Positions 37,958 through 46,239 of a stretch of DNA of 64,000 nucleotides are shown here, in pieces. This DNA is from Bradyrhizobium sp. AZCC 2176 (GTDB lineage: Bacteria; Pseudomonadota; Alphaproteobacteria; Rhizobiales; Xanthobacteraceae). Below the pieces are notes generated by a model that saw nothing but the letters and a program-made list of their open reading frames with translations, was not told the origin of the DNA and did no database searches. The translations under genes were made by a program, and so were the position numbers. Numbering within the stretch: position 1 is the stretch's first letter; the number at the start of each line of letters is the position of its first letter. The stretch lies in the NCBI RefSeq assembly GCF_036924645.1, contig NZ_JAZHRX010000001.1, positions 1,736,001 to 1,800,000 on the forward strand, given 5' to 3'.

Positions 37958-38428
37958 TCAGCGCGAGGCCGGCTTGTTGGAGGAGGCTTGCGCGTCGAGA
38001 TAGCAGGGCTTGTACATCGCCTGCAGTTGCTTGCCGCGCAGGAAGATCATGTTCCGGGTCAGACCGCCGCGCGCCGCAATCCACTTCCGGACCGGCGGCG
38101 GATACATCGAATACAGCATCTGGGTGGCTTCGGCGTTGGTGACGGCGCGGCCGTTGGCGCCGAAATCCCAGGCGGCATGAAAGCCGAGATTGGCATGCGA
38201 GGTCACGCAGATCCGGTCATGGGGAACCGCGCCGAGCACGATGGTGCAGGCAGAGGCGCACAGGCCATCGATGATGACGGTTTCGCCCGAGGTGCGCAGG
38301 CCCTGGTATCTGTCGACGTAGGTGCCGATCCGGCCGCCGCGATCATCGGCTATCCGCACCACCGCTTGGCTCGCCCCTACCCCCGCCAGCAGCAGTACCG
38401 CCGCAAGCAACCCCGTCACCAGCTTCAT
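37958..38428 (-). CDS. Periplasmic ClpP-fold protein with CASAC motif
   Basis: A 156-residue exported protein. A signal peptide 'KLVTGLLAAVLLLAGVGASQA' is followed by a short ClpP/COG3904-like domain: 'TVIIDGLCASACTIVLGAVP' near 52, 'RICVTSHANLGFHAAW' near 75, and a Tyr/Pro-rich tail. The serine of CASAC is a candidate nucleophile. It shares this motif with the larger membrane-anchored protein at 11106-11909 but lacks the N-terminal helix. The ATG at 38428 is chosen for the signal peptide. Function is unknown. Confidence 0.72.
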   Translation of the reverse strand: MKLVTGLLAAVLLLAGVGASQAVVRIADDRGGRIGTYVDRYQGLRTSGETVIIDGLCASACTIVLGAVPHDRICVTSHANLGFHAAWDFGANGRAVTNAEATQMLYSMYPPPVRKWIAARGGLTRNMIFLRGKQLQAMYKPCYLDAQASSNKPASR

Positions 38429-38716
38429 ATCCCAGCCCCAGTCGAAGAAATGTCGAAACCGAATCTGATCGTCTTTGTGATGCAAGACGGAATGTAGCGT
38501 CGTTTGAGATCGCGTTTTTGTCTAGGCAGCGAAGGCCGCTCAAAACAAATTCAAATTAAGTGTTGCCGGGCCGCTGCACCCTCCGCGCGAAAAGGTCCCA
38601 AACTGGAACACGCCACGTTGCCGACGTGACGACGCGGTCACAGACAGGAACCCATTTGCCGTTGACCGCGCGCGAAGACGCAGGCTTGAATCAAAAATGG
38701 CACGGGGGAGGAAACG

Positions 38717-40375
38717 ATGGCTGAAGATGCAGACGTAATCGTGGTCGGCGCAGGCTTGGCCGGGCTGGTCGCGGCAACCGAAATCGCAGATGCCGGCAAG
38801 CGCGTCGTCGTCGTCGACCAGGAAGGCGAGCAAAGCCTTGGCGGACAAGCCTTTTGGTCGTTCGGCGGACTCTTCCTGGTGGACTCTCCCGAGCAGCGCC
38901 GGCTCGGCATCAAGGACTCCTACGATCTCGCGCTGCAAGACTGGATGGGGACCGCGGGCTTCGACCGCGACGACGACCTTTGGCCGAAGCGATGGGCGGA
39001 AGCCTATGTCGCGTTCGCGGCCGGCGAAAAGCGCGACTGGCTGCGGGCGATGGGCCACCGTATTTTTCCGGTAGTCGGCTGGGCCGAGCGCGGCGGCTAT
39101 GACGCGATGGGTCACGGCAATTCGGTGCCGCGCTTTCACGTCACCTGGGGCACCGGCCCGGGCATCGTCGAGCCGTTCGAACGCCGCGCGCGCGAAGCGG
39201 AGAAGAGCGGCCGGCTAATGTTCAAGTTCCGCCACCGCGTCGACACACTTGTGATGACGAACGGCGCAATCGAGGGCGTCGGCGGCTCAATTCTCGATCC
39301 TGATTCCGTCGAACGCGGCAAGAGCTCCTCGCGCAAGGTGGTCGGCGACTTCAGCTTGCGTGCGCCGGCGGTGATTGTCGCTTCCGGCGGTATCGGCGGC
39401 AATCATGAGATGGTCCGGCAGAACTGGCCGAAGCGGCTGGGCGAGCCGCCGAAATTCATGATCTCCGGCGTGCCCGAACATGTCGACGGCCGCATGATCG
39501 GCATCACGGAAGCCGCCGGCGCGCGGCTGATCAACCGCGATCGGATGTGGCACTACGTCGAGGGCATCCGAAACTGGAATCCGATCTGGCCGCGCCACGG
39601 CATCCGCATCCTGCCCGGCCCGTCCTCCATGTGGTTCGACGCGGCAGGCAAGCGGCTGCCCGCGCCGCTGTTTCCCGGCTCCGATACGCTCGGCCAACTG
39701 CACTACATCATGTCGACCGGCTACGATTATTCCTGGTTCATCCTGACCCAGAGCATCATCAAGAAAGAGTTTGCGCTCTCCGGCTCCGAGCAAAACCCCG
39801 ACCTCACGGGAAAAAGCTGGCGCCTGACCATCAAGCGCGCCACCAACAAGGGGGCACCCGCGCCGGTAGAGGCGTTCAAGCAGAACGGCGCCGACTTCAT
39901 CGTGCGCGACAATCTCGCCGACCTGGTCAGCGCGATGAACGCGCTCGCCGGCAGCGATCTGCTCAAGCTCGAACACATCAAGGCGCAGATCGAGGCGCGC
40001 GACCGCGAAATCACCAACCCTTACGTCAAGGACGCGCAGGTAATGAACCTGCACAACGCGCGCCGTTATATCGGCGACAAACTGATCCGCACGGCCAAAC
40101 CGCATCGCATCCTCGATCCCGGCCACGGCCCGCTGATCGCGGTCAAGCTCAACATCCTGACGCGGAAGACGCTGGGCGGATTCGAGACCGATCTCGACTC
40201 GCGCGTGTTCGGCAACAATGGCGAGATCATCAAGGGGCTCTACGCGGCCGGCGAAGCCGCCGGCTTCGGTGGCGGCGGCGTGCACGGCTACCGTTCGCTG
40301 GAAGGCACCTTCCTCGGCGGCTGCCTGTTCTCAGGCAGGAATGCGGGACGCGCGGCGGCGAAAGCGGCATCTTAA
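38717..40375 (+). CDS. FAD-dependent dehydrogenase (KstD/fumarate-reductase-like family)
   Basis: A 552-residue flavoprotein of the FAD-binding dehydrogenase family. The N-terminal Rossmann motif is 'DVIVVGAGLAGLVAATEIAD' and the C-terminal closing segment is 'LYAAGEAAGFGGGGVHGYRSLEGTFLGGCLFSGRNAGR'. The family holds fumarate-reductase-like and 3-ketosteroid-dehydrogenase-like enzymes; a specific substrate cannot be given. No signal peptide is present, so it should be cytoplasmic. The ATG at 38717 follows GGGGGAGGAAA, a strong ribosome site. The 288-base gap upstream shows no feature I recognise. Confidence 0.87.
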   Translation: MAEDADVIVVGAGLAGLVAATEIADAGKRVVVVDQEGEQSLGGQAFWSFGGLFLVDSPEQRRLGIKDSYDLALQDWMGTAGFDRDDDLWPKRWAEAYVAFAAGEKRDWLRAMGHRIFPVVGWAERGGYDAMGHGNSVPRFHVTWGTGPGIVEPFERRAREAEKSGRLMFKFRHRVDTLVMTNGAIEGVGGSILDPDSVERGKSSSRKVVGDFSLRAPAVIVASGGIGGNHEMVRQNWPKRLGEPPKFMISGVPEHVDGRMIGITEAAGARLINRDRMWHYVEGIRNWNPIWPRHGIRILPGPSSMWFDAAGKRLPAPLFPGSDTLGQLHYIMSTGYDYSWFILTQSIIKKEFALSGSEQNPDLTGKSWRLTIKRATNKGAPAPVEAFKQNGADFIVRDNLADLVSAMNALAGSDLLKLEHIKAQIEARDREITNPYVKDAQVMNLHNARRYIGDKLIRTAKPHRILDPGHGPLIAVKLNILTRKTLGGFETDLDSRVFGNNGEIIKGLYAAGEAAGFGGGGVHGYRSLEGTFLGGCLFSGRNAGRAAAKAAS

Positions 40376-40383
40376 TTCGCTTT

Positions 40384-40500
40384 GTCGTCGTGGCCGGGCA
40401 TAGCCGTCTGAAGGACGGCGTCGCTTCCGCTCGCCTATGCCCGGCCATCCACGTCCTGCCTGCTTACCTCGAGCAAGACGTGGATGCCCGGGCATGACAA
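40384..40500. repeat. Palindromic intergenic repeat (family G)
   Basis: Starts GTCGTCGTGGCCGGGCATAG, folds on CTATGCCCGGCCA and continues into CCACGTCCTGC...GACGTGG, ending CCCGGGCATGAC. Two hairpins are in tandem. It lies between the flavoprotein gene and ridA. Confidence 0.75.
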
Positions 40501-40586
40501 CTCCCTCCAGGTTCAATGCAAATAACGCAGTAGCCCTCAAGACGCGAGCGCGCTAAGAAGCCGCCGCCCCTCATCAGGAGAACAAC

Positions 40587-40937
40587 ATGACCATCCAGCG
40601 CTTCGAAACCGGACCTCGCATGAGCCAGGTCGTCGTCCACGGCAACACCGTCTATCTGGCGGGCGTTGTCGCTGGCAAGGCCGCCGGCAAGGGCGTGACC
40701 GAGCAGACGCAGGACATCCTTTCGATCATCGACGGCCATCTCGCCAAGGCAGGCACCGACAAGTCGAAGCTGCTGTCGGCCACGATCTACATCACCGACA
40801 TGAAGACGTTCCCCGAAATGAACGCGGTGTGGGACGGCTGGGTGTCGGCGGGCAACACGCCGGCGCGCGCCACCGTCGAGGCCAAGCTCGCCGCGCCGCA
40901 GTACAATGTCGAGATCATGGTGATCGCGGCGAAGTAA
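40587..40937 (+). CDS. RidA family enamine/imine deaminase
   Basis: A 116-residue RidA-type protein that hydrolyses reactive enamines such as 2-aminoacrylate. The arginine of the active site lies in 'NTPARATVEAKLAAPQYNVEIMVIA' near 90, and 'TQDILSIIDGHLAKAGTDKSKLLSATIYITDMKTF' is the family core. The ATG at 40587 follows AGGAG. A terminator begins 23 bases after the stop. Confidence 0.92.
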   Translation: MTIQRFETGPRMSQVVVHGNTVYLAGVVAGKAAGKGVTEQTQDILSIIDGHLAKAGTDKSKLLSATIYITDMKTFPEMNAVWDGWVSAGNTPARATVEAKLAAPQYNVEIMVIAAK

Positions 40938-40959
40938 GGCCATCCACCGCGAAGAGTCT

Positions 40960-40999
40960 CGCCCCGGATTGCGGACGCGATCCGGGGCGTTTTCATTTT
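40960..40999 (+). terminator. Rho-independent terminator after ridA
   Basis: Perfect 10-bp stem CGCCCCGGAT / ATCCGGGGCG (40960-40969 and 40980-40989) with a 10-base loop, followed by TTTTCATTTT. It lies between ridA and the convergent hydrolase gene. Confidence 0.8.
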
Positions 41000-41004
41000 G
41001 GATC

Positions 41005-42147
41005 TCACGCGCGGATTTTTGCGCCGGCGACATCGCCGATGTCGGTCTGAAGCCACCGGGCGATCCGGCGCCAGGAATGGCCGAGCGCCTTGCGCCCCAT
41101 GAAAAGGCTGAGGTGTCCGCACGGCTCGCAGGCCCGTTCCAGCCACGCCGGCCGCGTGCCCAACAGCCCTGCGGTGGCGAACGCCTGATCGCGCGGAACG
41201 ACGATGTCATCCGCTCCGGCCAGCAGGAAGACGGGCACACGTACTTCAGTGAGATCGATTCTGCGGCCGAGCGCGACGAAGCGGCCTCTAGCGATCAGGT
41301 TCTGCCGGAAAACCCGCTCGGTCACCTCGAGATAGTAGGCCCCCGGCAGATCCAGCGTCGCGCGATCCCAGCGCTCGAAACGATCCAGCAGCATCTGCGC
41401 CTCGTCCGATCCATCGCCGAGGTCTCGTTGCAGCACGGCTTCCACGTCATGCTGGCTGAACGGAATGTTCCAGAACCTGAGCATGTGCTCGCCGCTGACG
41501 AGGCCGTCCCCCTGCTGCACCATCTGCTCGAAAGCCTGATGCGGAAGTGCGGCCACCATCTTCGAGAGCTCTGATGGCGTGGAGATATCGACGGGCGCAC
41601 CGGCGAGCACGAGCCGCCGCACCTTGCCGGGAAAACGCGCGGCATAGACCAGCGACAGCCATCCGCCCTGACACAGGCCGACCAGATCGACCGGCGCGCC
41701 GATCTCATCGACCGCCACATTGAGATCGGCCAAATAATTGTCGATCGACAGATAGCGCATGTCCGGCACAGCCGAGCGCCAGTCGGGAACATAGATCCGG
41801 TTCACGCCGTCTTTTTGCAGCGCCTCGACCAGACTATGGCCAGGCGCGAAATCCGCGATCAGCGTGCCGTGCAGCGCATAGGGCGCGCAGACGACAACCG
41901 GCTGACCAGTGTTCCCTCGCGAAAACTCCCGCAACCGCATCGACGGAAGCTGCAGCGCAACCTCGTTCGGCGTGGTCCAGGCCAGCGGCATCTGGTCCGG
42001 CGCGGGGGAAGGCGCGGGCTTCGGGTCGGTGAACCATTGCGCGTAAGCGTGCAGCGCCAACCGCGTGGCTTCCAGCGGCCACAGCCAGACCTGCTGCGCC
42101 CAGTCGGCGCCCGCGCGCTGCTCCGGCGTCTTGGGTTTCTCTGCCAC
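41005..42147 (-). CDS. PhaC-like alpha/beta hydrolase
   Basis: A 380-residue alpha/beta hydrolase related to polyhydroxyalkanoate synthases. The nucleophile elbow reads 'DLVGLCQGGWLSLVYAARF' near 170, with Cys in place of the usual Ser, as in PhaC (GxCxGG). Asp and His partners lie in 'LLAGADDIVVPRDQAF' near 318 and 'CEPCGHLSLFMG' near 350. It is about 200 residues shorter than class I PhaC and lacks most of its N-terminal domain. It may be a depolymerase-like or synthase-like thioesterase. The start is a GTG at 42147. The Rieske oxygenase gene lies upstream on the same strand, 110 bases away. Confidence 0.72.
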   Translation of the reverse strand: MAEKPKTPEQRAGADWAQQVWLWPLEATRLALHAYAQWFTDPKPAPSPAPDQMPLAWTTPNEVALQLPSMRLREFSRGNTGQPVVVCAPYALHGTLIADFAPGHSLVEALQKDGVNRIYVPDWRSAVPDMRYLSIDNYLADLNVAVDEIGAPVDLVGLCQGGWLSLVYAARFPGKVRRLVLAGAPVDISTPSELSKMVAALPHQAFEQMVQQGDGLVSGEHMLRFWNIPFSQHDVEAVLQRDLGDGSDEAQMLLDRFERWDRATLDLPGAYYLEVTERVFRQNLIARGRFVALGRRIDLTEVRVPVFLLAGADDIVVPRDQAFATAGLLGTRPAWLERACEPCGHLSLFMGRKALGHSWRRIARWLQTDIGDVAGAKIRA

Positions 42148-42257
42148 CGAATGATCGTCCCATATGATGACGAGGTCGAGATCAGCTTTTTACGCCAGAT
42201 CCGGCGCAGGCCCCAGCGCGATCAATGGTCACACTTCCCGCGGCTGCGGCGCGGCCG

Positions 42258-43322
42258 CTATGCCGCCCGCGCCGCGCTCCCCTCCGCCTCGATCCGCCGC
42301 GCCAGCAGCCAGCGGAAATAGGTCAGCGCCGCATCCGCACCGATCGCCAGCAACTGATAGTTCGGATCGGCGTCGAACACCTTCTGCTGCGCCTCGATGA
42401 TCGCCAGATCCTCGTGAAAAGCCTCTTCGAGGCTGTTGCGCAGCGACAGCGCGATGTTGGGGTTGTCGAGATCAAAATCGTGCAGATAGTTCCAGAAGAA
42501 ATGCGTGGTGCTGCGCGTTTCCGGCGTCATGAATTGCGCGTTGCGGTATTGCCTTGTGCCCGGCACCGGCACGCCCTTTTCTGCGCCCTGGCCGGCTGGC
42601 GCGAACATGGTGTCGAGCAGGAATATGCCGGGAACGATCATGCGGCCGATATTGCGGCGATCGATCTTGTCGGTCTTGTTCGCGATCACCTTGCAATGAT
42701 AGGGCGGCGGATCGGCGCTCATGTGCCAACGCTCGACGCGAAAGCCGTCGTCGAGTTTCTCGATCGCCACCGGCTTGGTCTTGTAGGCATATTCCTCCGA
42801 GCCGCCGAGCGTGTGCGTGTGGACGAAGGCGAGATGGGCGAAATCGCTCAGATTGTCGACGATCAAGAGCCAGTTCGCCTTGTAGTGCATGTAACCGGGC
42901 AGGCCCCGCCACTTGGGATCGGCGAGCGGCGGATAGTCCACGATCAGGTTGGGATCGGCCTTTTCGATATCGCCCATCCAGATCCAGATCAGGTTGTAGC
43001 GCTCGACCAAGGGATAGCTGCGCACGCCGAGCTTTGGCGGGATCATGTCCTGGCCCGGAATCTGGATGCACTTGCCGCCCGGCTCGAATTTCATGCCGTG
43101 ATACATGCAGCGAATGTCGTCGCCTTCGATCCGGCCCATCGAGAGCGGCGCCGCGCGATGGCAACAGCGGTCGTCGAGGGCGACAACCCTGCCGCTCGTG
43201 CCGCGATAGATCACGATGGGCCGTTCGAGAATGGTGCGGGCGAGCTTTCGGCCGTCGATCAACTCATGATTCCAGGCCGCGACGTACCAGGAATTGCGCA
43301 GAAAGATCCCGTCATCCGACAT
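42258..43322 (-). CDS. Rieske non-haem iron oxygenase, vanillate demethylase-like
   Basis: A 354-residue ring-hydroxylating or O-demethylating oxygenase. The Rieske [2Fe-2S] ligands are in 'DDRCCHRAAPLSMG' near 55 and 'IRCMYHGMKFEPGG' near 75. The mononuclear iron site is 'NLSDFAHLAFVHTHTLG' near 160 (D-x2-H-x4-H). This architecture matches the VanA/dicamba-demethylase group. The reductase partner is not encoded nearby. The ATG at 43322 follows AGGGAGAAA. A LysR-type gene is divergent from it across 116 bases and probably controls it. The aromatic substrate is unknown. Confidence 0.9.
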   Translation of the reverse strand: MSDDGIFLRNSWYVAAWNHELIDGRKLARTILERPIVIYRGTSGRVVALDDRCCHRAAPLSMGRIEGDDIRCMYHGMKFEPGGKCIQIPGQDMIPPKLGVRSYPLVERYNLIWIWMGDIEKADPNLIVDYPPLADPKWRGLPGYMHYKANWLLIVDNLSDFAHLAFVHTHTLGGSEEYAYKTKPVAIEKLDDGFRVERWHMSADPPPYHCKVIANKTDKIDRRNIGRMIVPGIFLLDTMFAPAGQGAEKGVPVPGTRQYRNAQFMTPETRSTTHFFWNYLHDFDLDNPNIALSLRNSLEEAFHEDLAIIEAQQKVFDADPNYQLLAIGADAALTYFRWLLARRIEAEGSAARAA

Positions 43323-43396
43323 GCCGTTTCTCCCTCTGGGTGTTTTGCGAACCGCGCGGCTGCTATGTCATCTTCTACGGGATCGGCGGTTTGCCT

Positions 43397-43419
43397 TGTA
43401 TCCGGATTTTCTGGACACA
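43397..43419. promoter_or_regulatory. Inverted repeat, possible LysR binding site
   Basis: TGTATCC, 9 bases, GGACACA: six of seven bases pair. It sits 20 bases before the LysR start in the divergent gap to the Rieske oxygenase. Its role is inferred from position only. Confidence 0.35.
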
Positions 43420-43438
43420 CCGTCCCGTCACATGGACG

Positions 43439-44368
43439 ATGGCCCCGATGGACTGGCGCGATTGGGAGCTGTTTTGCGAGGTGGTGCAGCATGGCGGCTT
43501 TAGCGCCGCCGCGCGCGTGCTCGGCCATCCCAAATCGAGCCTCAGTGCTGCAGTGCAGCGGCTGGAAGCCAATCTCGGCCTGCGGCTGATCGAGCGGACC
43601 ACGCGCCATTTGCGCCTGACGGACGCCGGCGACACCATCTATCAGCGGGTGCGGCCGCTGTTCATTGCGCTGCACGATACCCATGGCGAGGCGCTGGCGA
43701 TGAGCAGCGCTGTCGCAGGCACGCTGCGCATCAAGTCGCCCTACGAGTTCGGCGCGCACCACGCCGGACCGGTCGCCATCGAACTGATGGACCGCTATCC
43801 GGATCTCGTGATCCGGATTGACGTCGAGCACGAGATCGTCAGCCCCGTGGCCGAAAATTACGACATCGTGTTTGCAATGCTGGACTCACCGCTGCCATCG
43901 ACCGGAATCGTGATCCGCAGAGTTTCCTCGCTGGAACGCGGCCTGTATGCCGCGCCTGCGCTGTTGGAAAAATTCGGCGAGCCGCGCACGCTGGAAGAGC
44001 TCGCTCGCCTTCCGATGCTGACCGGTCCGAACGACGCGCCCTGGGCGCTGAGGACTCCGGCCGGCGTCACCGAACATCTGACCGCGCAGAAGGCACGGTT
44101 GATCAGTTCGAACGCCGACATCCGGCTACAAGCGGCGCTGGCCGGACTCGGCGTGTTGCGGGTGACGGCGAGCTTTACCAATGCCGCGATCGAGGCGGGA
44201 GTGCTGCGGCGGATCCTCACCGATCACATCTGCGAACCGCTCAATATTCACGCGCTGCTGCCGGCTCGCCAGTTCGTTCCGGCCAAGGTACGCTGTTTCC
44301 TCGATGCGCTGGACGCCCATGGCCGCAGCACCAGCGCGACGGAAGACCCGCAAAATCGAAATCCTTGA
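43439..44368 (+). CDS. LysR family transcriptional regulator
   Basis: A 309-residue LysR-type regulator of the CrgA-like subgroup. The winged helix reads 'DWELFCEVVQHGGFSAAARVLGHPKSSLSAAVQRLE' and is followed by 'RLIERTTRHLRLTDAGDTIYQRVRPLF'. The effector domain runs from ~90 to ~300. The start is the ATG at 43439 or the ATG at 43448, both just before the first helix; longer frames upstream have no support. It is divergent from the Rieske oxygenase and likely regulates it in response to an aromatic compound. Confidence 0.88.
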   Translation: MAPMDWRDWELFCEVVQHGGFSAAARVLGHPKSSLSAAVQRLEANLGLRLIERTTRHLRLTDAGDTIYQRVRPLFIALHDTHGEALAMSSAVAGTLRIKSPYEFGAHHAGPVAIELMDRYPDLVIRIDVEHEIVSPVAENYDIVFAMLDSPLPSTGIVIRRVSSLERGLYAAPALLEKFGEPRTLEELARLPMLTGPNDAPWALRTPAGVTEHLTAQKARLISSNADIRLQAALAGLGVLRVTASFTNAAIEAGVLRRILTDHICEPLNIHALLPARQFVPAKVRCFLDALDAHGRSTSATEDPQNRNP

Positions 44369-44449
44369 CCTCTGAGGTAATCGATTGGCGCGTGCGATTT
44401 TTCGATAGTCGGTCAGCCGATCAATCCGGCGTAACCGAAGGAGAGCACG

Positions 44450-44812
44450 ATGACCGACGTCAACAAGATCGCCCGCAACTACATCGATTTGTGGAACGAG
44501 CGGACCCCAAGCCGCCGGCGCGAAATCCTTAGCCAGAACTGGGCCAGCGATGCCCGATATGTCGACCCGCTGATGTCGGGCGACGGCCATGACGGCGTCG
44601 ACGCACTCGTCGCCGGGGTGCAGCAGCGCTTTCCGGATTTCCGGTTCAGGCTGATCGGCGAGCCCAACGGGTTTGGCGACCACGTCCGCTTCTCCTGGGG
44701 GCTCGGGCCCGATGGCGGCGAAAGCCCGATCAAGGGCACGGATTTCGCCGTGCTCAGCGACGGCCGCATCCGCAGCATCACCGGGTTCCTGGATCAGGTG
44801 CCGGCGGCGTGA
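44450..44812 (+). CDS. NTF2-fold (SnoaL-like) protein
   Basis: A 120-residue SnoaL/NTF2-like protein: 'IARNYIDLWNERTPSRRREIL' (first helix), 'DARYVDPLMSGDGHDGVDALVAGVQQRFPDFRFRL' (central), and C-terminal strands ending 'GRIRSITGFLDQVP'. It is one of two such proteins in the window (the other at 6113-6502); similarity between the two is limited to the fold. Function is unknown. An NTF2-like isomerase or hydrolase is possible. GAAGGAGAGC precedes the ATG. Confidence 0.82.
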   Translation: MTDVNKIARNYIDLWNERTPSRRREILSQNWASDARYVDPLMSGDGHDGVDALVAGVQQRFPDFRFRLIGEPNGFGDHVRFSWGLGPDGGESPIKGTDFAVLSDGRIRSITGFLDQVPAA

Positions 44813-44819
44813 CGGGTAT

Positions 44820-44863
44820 GTAGATGGGGTAACGGGCCCCGGTCTGCCCTCCAAGCAAGCCGG
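44820..44863 (+). repeat. Half copy of palindromic repeat family B
   Basis: GTAGATGGGGTAACGGGCC then CGGTCTGCCCTCCAAGCAAG: the left arm of the element seen whole at 364-484, without its right arm. It ends ten bases before the -35 element of the sigma-factor promoter. Confidence 0.85.
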
Positions 44864-44872
44864 ATTTTTTCG

Positions 44873-44904
44873 GGAACCTGTTTCTCCCTGGCGCATCCAA
44901 CTCC
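44873..44904 (+). promoter_or_regulatory. ECF-type promoter of the sigma-factor gene
   Basis: GGAACC (44873-44878), 15 bases, CATCCAACTCC (44894-44904). An element with the same two blocks and the same spacing precedes the DUF4142 gene at 45625-45656. It lies 24 bases before the sigma-factor ATG, which points to autoregulation. Confidence 0.75.
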
Positions 44905-44928
44905 AATACCCTGCTATTGGTGAACATC

Positions 44929-45615
44929 ATGCGCCAGGCCCAGATACCGCAAATCGCGCCCGTCGAATCCGGCGACACCGAGCTGGTGCGGCGGGCGCTG
45001 GCCCGCGACGAAACCGCGGTTCGCGCCATCATGCAGGCGAACAACCGCAGGCTCTATCGCCTCGCCCGCGGCATCCTGCGCGACGACGGCGAAGCCGAGG
45101 ACGTCGTGCAGGAAGCCTACGTCCGCGCCTTCACGCATCTGGAAAGTTTTCGCGGCGATTCCAGCCTGTCGACATGGCTGTCGCGGATCGCCCTGAACGA
45201 GGCGCTGGGCCGGCTGCGCCGCCAGCGGCCCTCCGTCGAATTGAACTCATTGCCGCAAGGTGTGCTCGAAGCCCAAATCATTCAATTTCCCCTCGCCGCC
45301 GGCGACGATCCGGAAAAATCCATGGCCCAGCGTGAAATCCAGCATGTCGTCGAGCATGCCATTGACGAATTGCCGGAAGCGTTCCGTCTCGTCTTCATCA
45401 CCCGCGTCATCGAAGGCATGAATGTGGAAGAGACCGCCGAGATTCTCTCACTCAAGCCGGAGACGGTGAAGACCCGGCTGCACCGCGCCCGCACGATGCT
45501 GCGCGACAACGTCGAGAGGAAGATCGGCCCCGTGGTGATGGAAGCGTTTCCCTTCGCTGGCAAGCGCTGCGAACGGCTGACCGACGCCGTGCTGAAGCGG
45601 CTGGGTTTCGATTAA
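44929..45615 (+). CDS. ECF-type RNA polymerase sigma factor
   Basis: A 228-residue sigma-70 family factor with regions 2 and 4 only. Region 2 includes 'LYRLARGILRDDGEAEDVVQEAYVRAFTHLESFRGDSSLSTWLSRIALNEAL' near 40-90. Region 4 includes 'ELPEAFRLVFITRVIEGMNVEETAEILSLKPETVKTRLHRARTMLR' near 150-195. A tail of ~30 residues follows. I use the ATG at 44929; in-frame TTG 44917 and GTG 44920 are alternatives. No anti-sigma gene follows. Instead a DUF4142 gene and a cupredoxin gene come next, the first preceded by a promoter nearly identical to its own, so these are its likely regulon. Confidence 0.92.
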   Translation: MRQAQIPQIAPVESGDTELVRRALARDETAVRAIMQANNRRLYRLARGILRDDGEAEDVVQEAYVRAFTHLESFRGDSSLSTWLSRIALNEALGRLRRQRPSVELNSLPQGVLEAQIIQFPLAAGDDPEKSMAQREIQHVVEHAIDELPEAFRLVFITRVIEGMNVEETAEILSLKPETVKTRLHRARTMLRDNVERKIGPVVMEAFPFAGKRCERLTDAVLKRLGFD

Positions 45616-45624
45616 TTTTTTCCG

Positions 45625-45656
45625 GGAACCTCTGCGCGTTGCCGCCATCCAACTCC
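45625..45656 (+). promoter_or_regulatory. ECF-type promoter of the DUF4142-cupredoxin unit
   Basis: GGAACC (45625-45630), 15 bases, CATCCAACTCC (45646-45656). Both blocks and the spacing are identical to those of 44873-44904 while the spacer sequence differs, which indicates selection. It lies 50 bases before the DUF4142 start, directly after the sigma-factor stop. Confidence 0.78.
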
Positions 45657-45706
45657 TGTGCATCAACAACGCGCGGCCTGCGTGCCGCGCCACAGGAGTG
45701 TCAGAC

Positions 45707-46228
45707 ATGTTCGTTCGACTGAGCGCGGCGATCGCCGCATTGAGCATCCTGGGCAGCGCCGCGCTGGCGCAAGGTGCGAAGCCCACCGATCCCCAGATCG
45801 CGCATATCGCCTACACCGCAGGGGTCATCGACATCGCCGCCGCCAAGCAGGCGATCGAGAAGGCCGGCAACAAAGACGTCAAGGCGTTCGCGCAAGACAT
45901 GGTGCGCGACCACGAGGCCGTGAACAAGCAGGCGCTCGACCTCGTCAAGAAGCTGAAGGTGACGCCGGAAGACAACGACACCAGCAAGACGCTGTCGAAG
46001 CAAGCCACTGAGAAGCTCGCCGAACTCGCCAGGCTGAAAGGCGCCGAATACGACAAGGCCTATGTCGCCAACGAGGTCGCCTACCACAAGGCCGTCAACG
46101 GCGCGCTGGAGACGCAGCTGATTCCGTCGGCCAGCAATGCCGAGCTGAAGAGCCTGCTGCAGACCGGCCTGAAGATTTTTCAGGGCCACCAGCAGCACGC
46201 CGAACAAGTCGCCGCCAAGCTGAAATAG
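45707..46228 (+). CDS. DUF4142 family exported protein
   Basis: A 173-residue exported helical protein of the DUF4142 family. A signal peptide 'LSAAIAALSILGSAALAQG' leads to a ferritin-like helical bundle: 'IAHIAYTAGVIDIAAAKQAIEKAGNKDVKAFAQDMVRDHEAVNKQAL' and 'VAYHKAVNGALETQLIPSASNAELKSLLQTGLKIFQGHQQHAEQV'. His residues recur at helix positions (DHE, YHK, GHQQH), so metal binding is possible. The ATG at 45707 is set by AGGAG 8 bases upstream. It lies between the sigma gene and the cupredoxin gene. Confidence 0.85.
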   Translation: MFVRLSAAIAALSILGSAALAQGAKPTDPQIAHIAYTAGVIDIAAAKQAIEKAGNKDVKAFAQDMVRDHEAVNKQALDLVKKLKVTPEDNDTSKTLSKQATEKLAELARLKGAEYDKAYVANEVAYHKAVNGALETQLIPSASNAELKSLLQTGLKIFQGHQQHAEQVAAKLK

Positions 46229-46239
46229 GAGTGCCCGCC

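Noticed and set aside
42554..43438. A ~295-residue N-terminal extension of the second LysR gene
   Set aside because: It is antisense to the Rieske oxygenase and Cys/Arg/Ser-rich; the winged helix begins right after the ATG at 43439.
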